Of a stretch of DNA of 64,000 nt, positions 60,781 to 64,000 are shown one piece after another; position 1 is the stretch's first letter, and the number at the start of each line of letters is the position of its first letter. Position numbers and translations under genes: made by a program. The DNA lies in NCBI GenBank assembly GCA_035048495.1, contig CM068544.1:48509893-48573892 (forward strand), read 5' to 3'. The notes under the pieces are model-generated. The model saw only the letters and a program-made list of their open reading frames with translations, had not been told where the DNA came from and searched no databases. The DNA is from Euptelea pleiosperma. Taxonomy: Eukaryota; Streptophyta; Magnoliopsida; Ranunculales; Eupteleaceae.

Positions 60781-61003
60781 CCAACCAAGAAAAGTTGCAG
60801 TCAAAGGGGGACACGCAACAAACGAGAGCAAGAGCAAATAGTACCGACGGTGTACCGTGTCCATTACACGCGATGCCTACTTTAGATGAACCCCAAAAAG
60901 ACAGAAAAAAAGCGCCTAGGTTATTGAGATTCAAATTTAAACCGGCTTCTTTCCGCTTCACGTTCTTTCTTCAAGGTTCTGTTTCTTCTTCTCTCCTTCA
61001 ACA

Positions 61004-64000
61004 ATGGCGAACACTCTCCACAACGATCTTTTCTCTTCTTTGATTTCAGAGATAAAGACCTACTTAGGCAAAGACCCTATTCTCCCATGGCTCCGGTAAG
61101 CAAAACCCATGTCTCTGTTTCCTCCCTTCTCGTTCGATCTCAATCTTCATTTTTATGACTTTTTAATTCTTTGTATGATCCCGTATGAAAATAAGAGGAA
61201 TTCGGAAGATGAGGGAATCTCTCCCTCCTCAGATTCTCAAGGAGAAGCTCCCTCGGTTCTTACAGAAATGCGCTCAGAACTTCGAGGCCGATCGGCGTTA
61301 CCGGAACGATTTGCGGTATCTTCGCGTCTGGATACAACTGGTAACTGAGAATACCCATTAACCGTTTCGTATTTTTTTTTCGACTTCTTGATTTGTCATT
61401 TTGGCGGAATTGATTTTTTTCTCTTCCGTTTTTTTTTGGGTAGATGGATTTTGTGGATGATCCTCGGGCACTTCTTAGAACGATGGAAACGAATCGGATC
61501 GGAGCAAAGAAGGCCCTCTTTTACCAGGCCTATGCTCTCTACTATGAGAAGCTCAAGAAATTTGAGGAGGCTGAGAAATTTTATCATTTGGGGGTGCAGA
61601 AGTAAGCCTTCCTTCATTATTTCAGTTATTAGGGTTGCGTGGTAAAAAAAAGATAGTTTTAATCATGAAAAACCTTCCACAGACATTTTTTTTTCTTTGG
61701 TACCAAAACGGCAATCAAAACAAGCCAGTATCTTCTTTTTAACTTATTTAAACTTTCTTAAATTAAAATTTTATTTTCAAGCCACTTAGCGGCTTGTGAG
61801 AAGTTCTTGAGGAATTCTGTGCTTGATAGTGTTGTACAAGGAAAGCTGTGGAGTTGGTATCGCAGAATTCCTTTTATTTGACAGCTTTGCTGGTTTAAAA
61901 TTATGTTAGCACTACCACTGTATCAGTAAATAAGATATCATTGCCAGTATATCATCAAAATCAATTTGAAAGTCACAAGGAATTCTACTTCTGAATTTGT
62001 CATTTGCTAAGTTTTTGATGATTGGAAACATGTTAGGACAAGTGCTTCTAATGTTAGCTTTTGTCTAAGTGATGCTTGTCCATATTTTGTATGTTTAATA
62101 GGCGGTTTAAGTTTGATTGAGTTGTATGATTTACTATTGGAAGTAGTTCGATGTTTCAAAACATGTCTCTGGGGTGTGCAATGCAATTGGGCAGATGAAA
62201 TGGAGTGCCCTAGCTTTTGTTCAGGTTCCATAAAGGAGAAGAAGATGGAGGACAAAGAAGACTGTTGTGGAGGAGGTCCTCCTCCTAAATCATTCCATTA
62301 AGCTCCCAAGGATTGTTAAGATCTCCACCAAATTGGTGCCGGCTTGATCTAGTTGTTTTAGTTTCAAGGGGCACTGATACAAGCTGCCATTCAAGATATA
62401 TGGCGGAAGAAGTGTGAACTTCTTCTAATTTTGACTAGCAACTGAACTTGGTCAAGTCGTTACCAAGTAGTTGCGTTTCTGGTGTTGGCGTGAATAGTTT
62501 ACTGGAGCTGAATTATAATTCTTTGGCCCCAGGCTCCCAGTCAGATTGATGGTGGGAGTCAATGGAGTGCATTATTGGGTAAATAAAATGTAGACACGGA
62601 TACTTGAGGTAGTTTTAGTAGTAAGCTGAGATTGAATCCTCAAACTCACAGTCGTGGCATAGAGCACCATTCAAGTGGGTGAAGTAAGGGACGGACAGAA
62701 CCAATGGTTTGAGGCAATAGCCATGAGAAGGGGTTTTTCTATTAGCCATGAGTGGGGCTCAATAGAAGCAGAGTGTTCAAACATGCAGACCACAGGGGTT
62801 ATATGCTGCAAGGAAACAAAACAATTAAAATTTAAACGCAGTTGGAAGCAATAACCAGTGCTGATCGATATGGAGATTTTGATTATAAAGATCTTAAATA
62901 TTGGATACAAATTTTTTAAGAGAAGAAGCAATGCAAAATATACTGCTACTGCTGTCGTTGGTCCTGCAATGACACTCGAAGTTGCCAAATGAGTATGGTG
63001 ATTGTGGAAGAGTCTTCTCTAAGATGTTTAAGAATTAAAATTCTCTCTTTTCCTGGAGGAGGTGTTCAGTTGCACATTTTCTGACTATTTTCAGGAGACA
63101 TCTCGCCATGATAACGAAGTTTTCCATTAGTGGCAACCAATGGCCCCCCTATATTTGCTAACTCATATCTTAGATTCTTGGAGCCTAAAACCACAAATTA
63201 TCTTCCCTTTTTCAGGCTTTCAAAAACTTGTAGTAGCCTAATGGGTTCCTTCAAATTGGCTTTATTGTGGCTTCACTTGCTCGTCTTAGATGTAAGTGGC
63301 TTGATCTCGACTAGTTGGATCTTCAAAATCTTAAGAAACCAATATTTTTGACAATAATGGAATTCTGATGCATTTGTTCTAAAGACATTTCTTTAATTTA
63401 CCAATCCTTCAGGGCATTCTAGTCGCTCTCCTCAAGCATATCCTTGTATTATTTTATGACCATTTTAGCTTTTATGATGTTTTAAAAAATGCTTTTTTTT
63501 TGTGTATTTTCTTGAAATAATCCAAAAGAGATGAAATTTTGGGAGAAATTCTAGAAAGGTTTAATATCCTAGTTTCCACTTAAACATTTCAATTTGAGCC
63601 TGCTGAAGTCCAAATAATTTCAGCAACAAAATTTTCCTGTTTATATTTTACATTGATTCTACTTCTACCCAATTAGGAATTGGTGAATAAAAAGCGAACC
63701 ATTTCTTTTGGGAATTATGGTAATACCTGTAAATATCTTGGTCTATTCCAAACACCATTTGAAATGTTGGCCTCATTAAGATGACTAGCTCCATCTCCTT
63801 TTATAGAGAAGGATCTTGATGCATAAAATATTTATAGCTGATTGGGGTTAAATTGACATTTGAGTATTTATTGGCATAAAAATGCTTAGTTAATTAGTCA
63901 TTAATGTAATTCCTACTTTGAAAGAGAAACCTTTACCATCTAATAATTATTGAACAGTCTTGCAGAGCCTGCTGAAGAGTTGCAGAAGTCATATGAGCAG
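61004..64000 (+). CDS. BMF3: Mad3/BUB1 region-1 spindle checkpoint protein, BMF3 type, cut by right edge
   Basis: Exons 61004-61095, 61196-61340, 61444-61601 and 63958 onward, with GT-AG introns and matching phases. They encode a contiguous N-terminus: MANTLHNDLFSSLISEIKTY, then GKDPILPWLRGIRKMRES, PPQILKEKLPRFLQKC, YRNDLRYLRVWIQLMDFVDD, ALLRTMETNRIGAKKALFYQ, FEEAEKFYHLGVQNLAEP and ELQKSYEQ. This is the Mad3/BUB1 homology region 1, a TPR-like fold that binds kinetochore partners in the spindle assembly checkpoint. DDPRALLRTME points to the short kinase-free BMF3 form (At5g05510), not to BUBR1/BMF2 or BUB1. About the first 147 residues are in the window; the rest lies beyond 64000. Intron 3 is 2,356 bp and shows no recognisable gene. 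Confidence 0.9.

Overview
The window is nuclear DNA of a flowering plant. All multi-exon genes have GT-AG introns, their products match plant-specific families (GARP/MYB-like, PPR, ETO1, plant SAM50, importin beta-1, BMF3-type Mad3/BUB1), and the space between genes is packed with small non-autonomous transposons. The species cannot be fixed from sequence alone. The AT-rich, MITE-rich intergenic space and long introns do not look like a grass; a woody magnoliid or another early-diverging lineage is only an impression.

Layout. 137-713 (-): 5' part of a G2-like/GARP transcription factor cut by the left edge. 714-11445: transposon field with MULE-type and hAT-type MITEs, one nested in the other, three tRNA-derived SINEs with target-site duplications (TSDs), a 170-bp Helitron and an L1 RNase H remnant. 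11446-14118 (+): two-exon chloroplast PPR-like gene, At2g30100 type. 14119-23362: MITE cluster, including five elements with clear direct-repeat TSDs or flanks, a minus-strand Helitron and a 1-kb near-palindrome. 23363-31693 (+): ETO1, four exons, with L1 and RTE LINE debris in its introns. 33152-36772: higher-order tandem array of Helitron-derived units. 38149-46173 (-): SAM50, four exons, with one 5.6-kb intron full of repeats; a hAT-like element sits just upstream of its start. 49709-50388 (+): small DUF688-like gene broken by one frameshift. 50.6-52.3 kb: four MITEs. 53909-56626 (+): importin beta-1, two coding exons. 56.6-60.7 kb: more MITEs and a 1-kb hAT/Harbinger-like element. 61004 to the right edge (+): N-terminal half of a BMF3-type Mad3/BUB1 spindle checkpoint gene.

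The genes are unrelated in function: transcription, organelle RNA handling, ethylene control through ACC synthase turnover, mitochondrial outer-membrane protein insertion, nuclear import and the spindle checkpoint. There is no operon or gene cluster. SAM50 and BMF3 near each other may reflect old synteny, because I recall their Arabidopsis counterparts as adjacent loci. No new biochemical system is visible. The unusual material is in the repeats: the Helitron array, nested elements that give an insertion order, the long inverted repeat, and MITE families that spread perfect G-box motifs.
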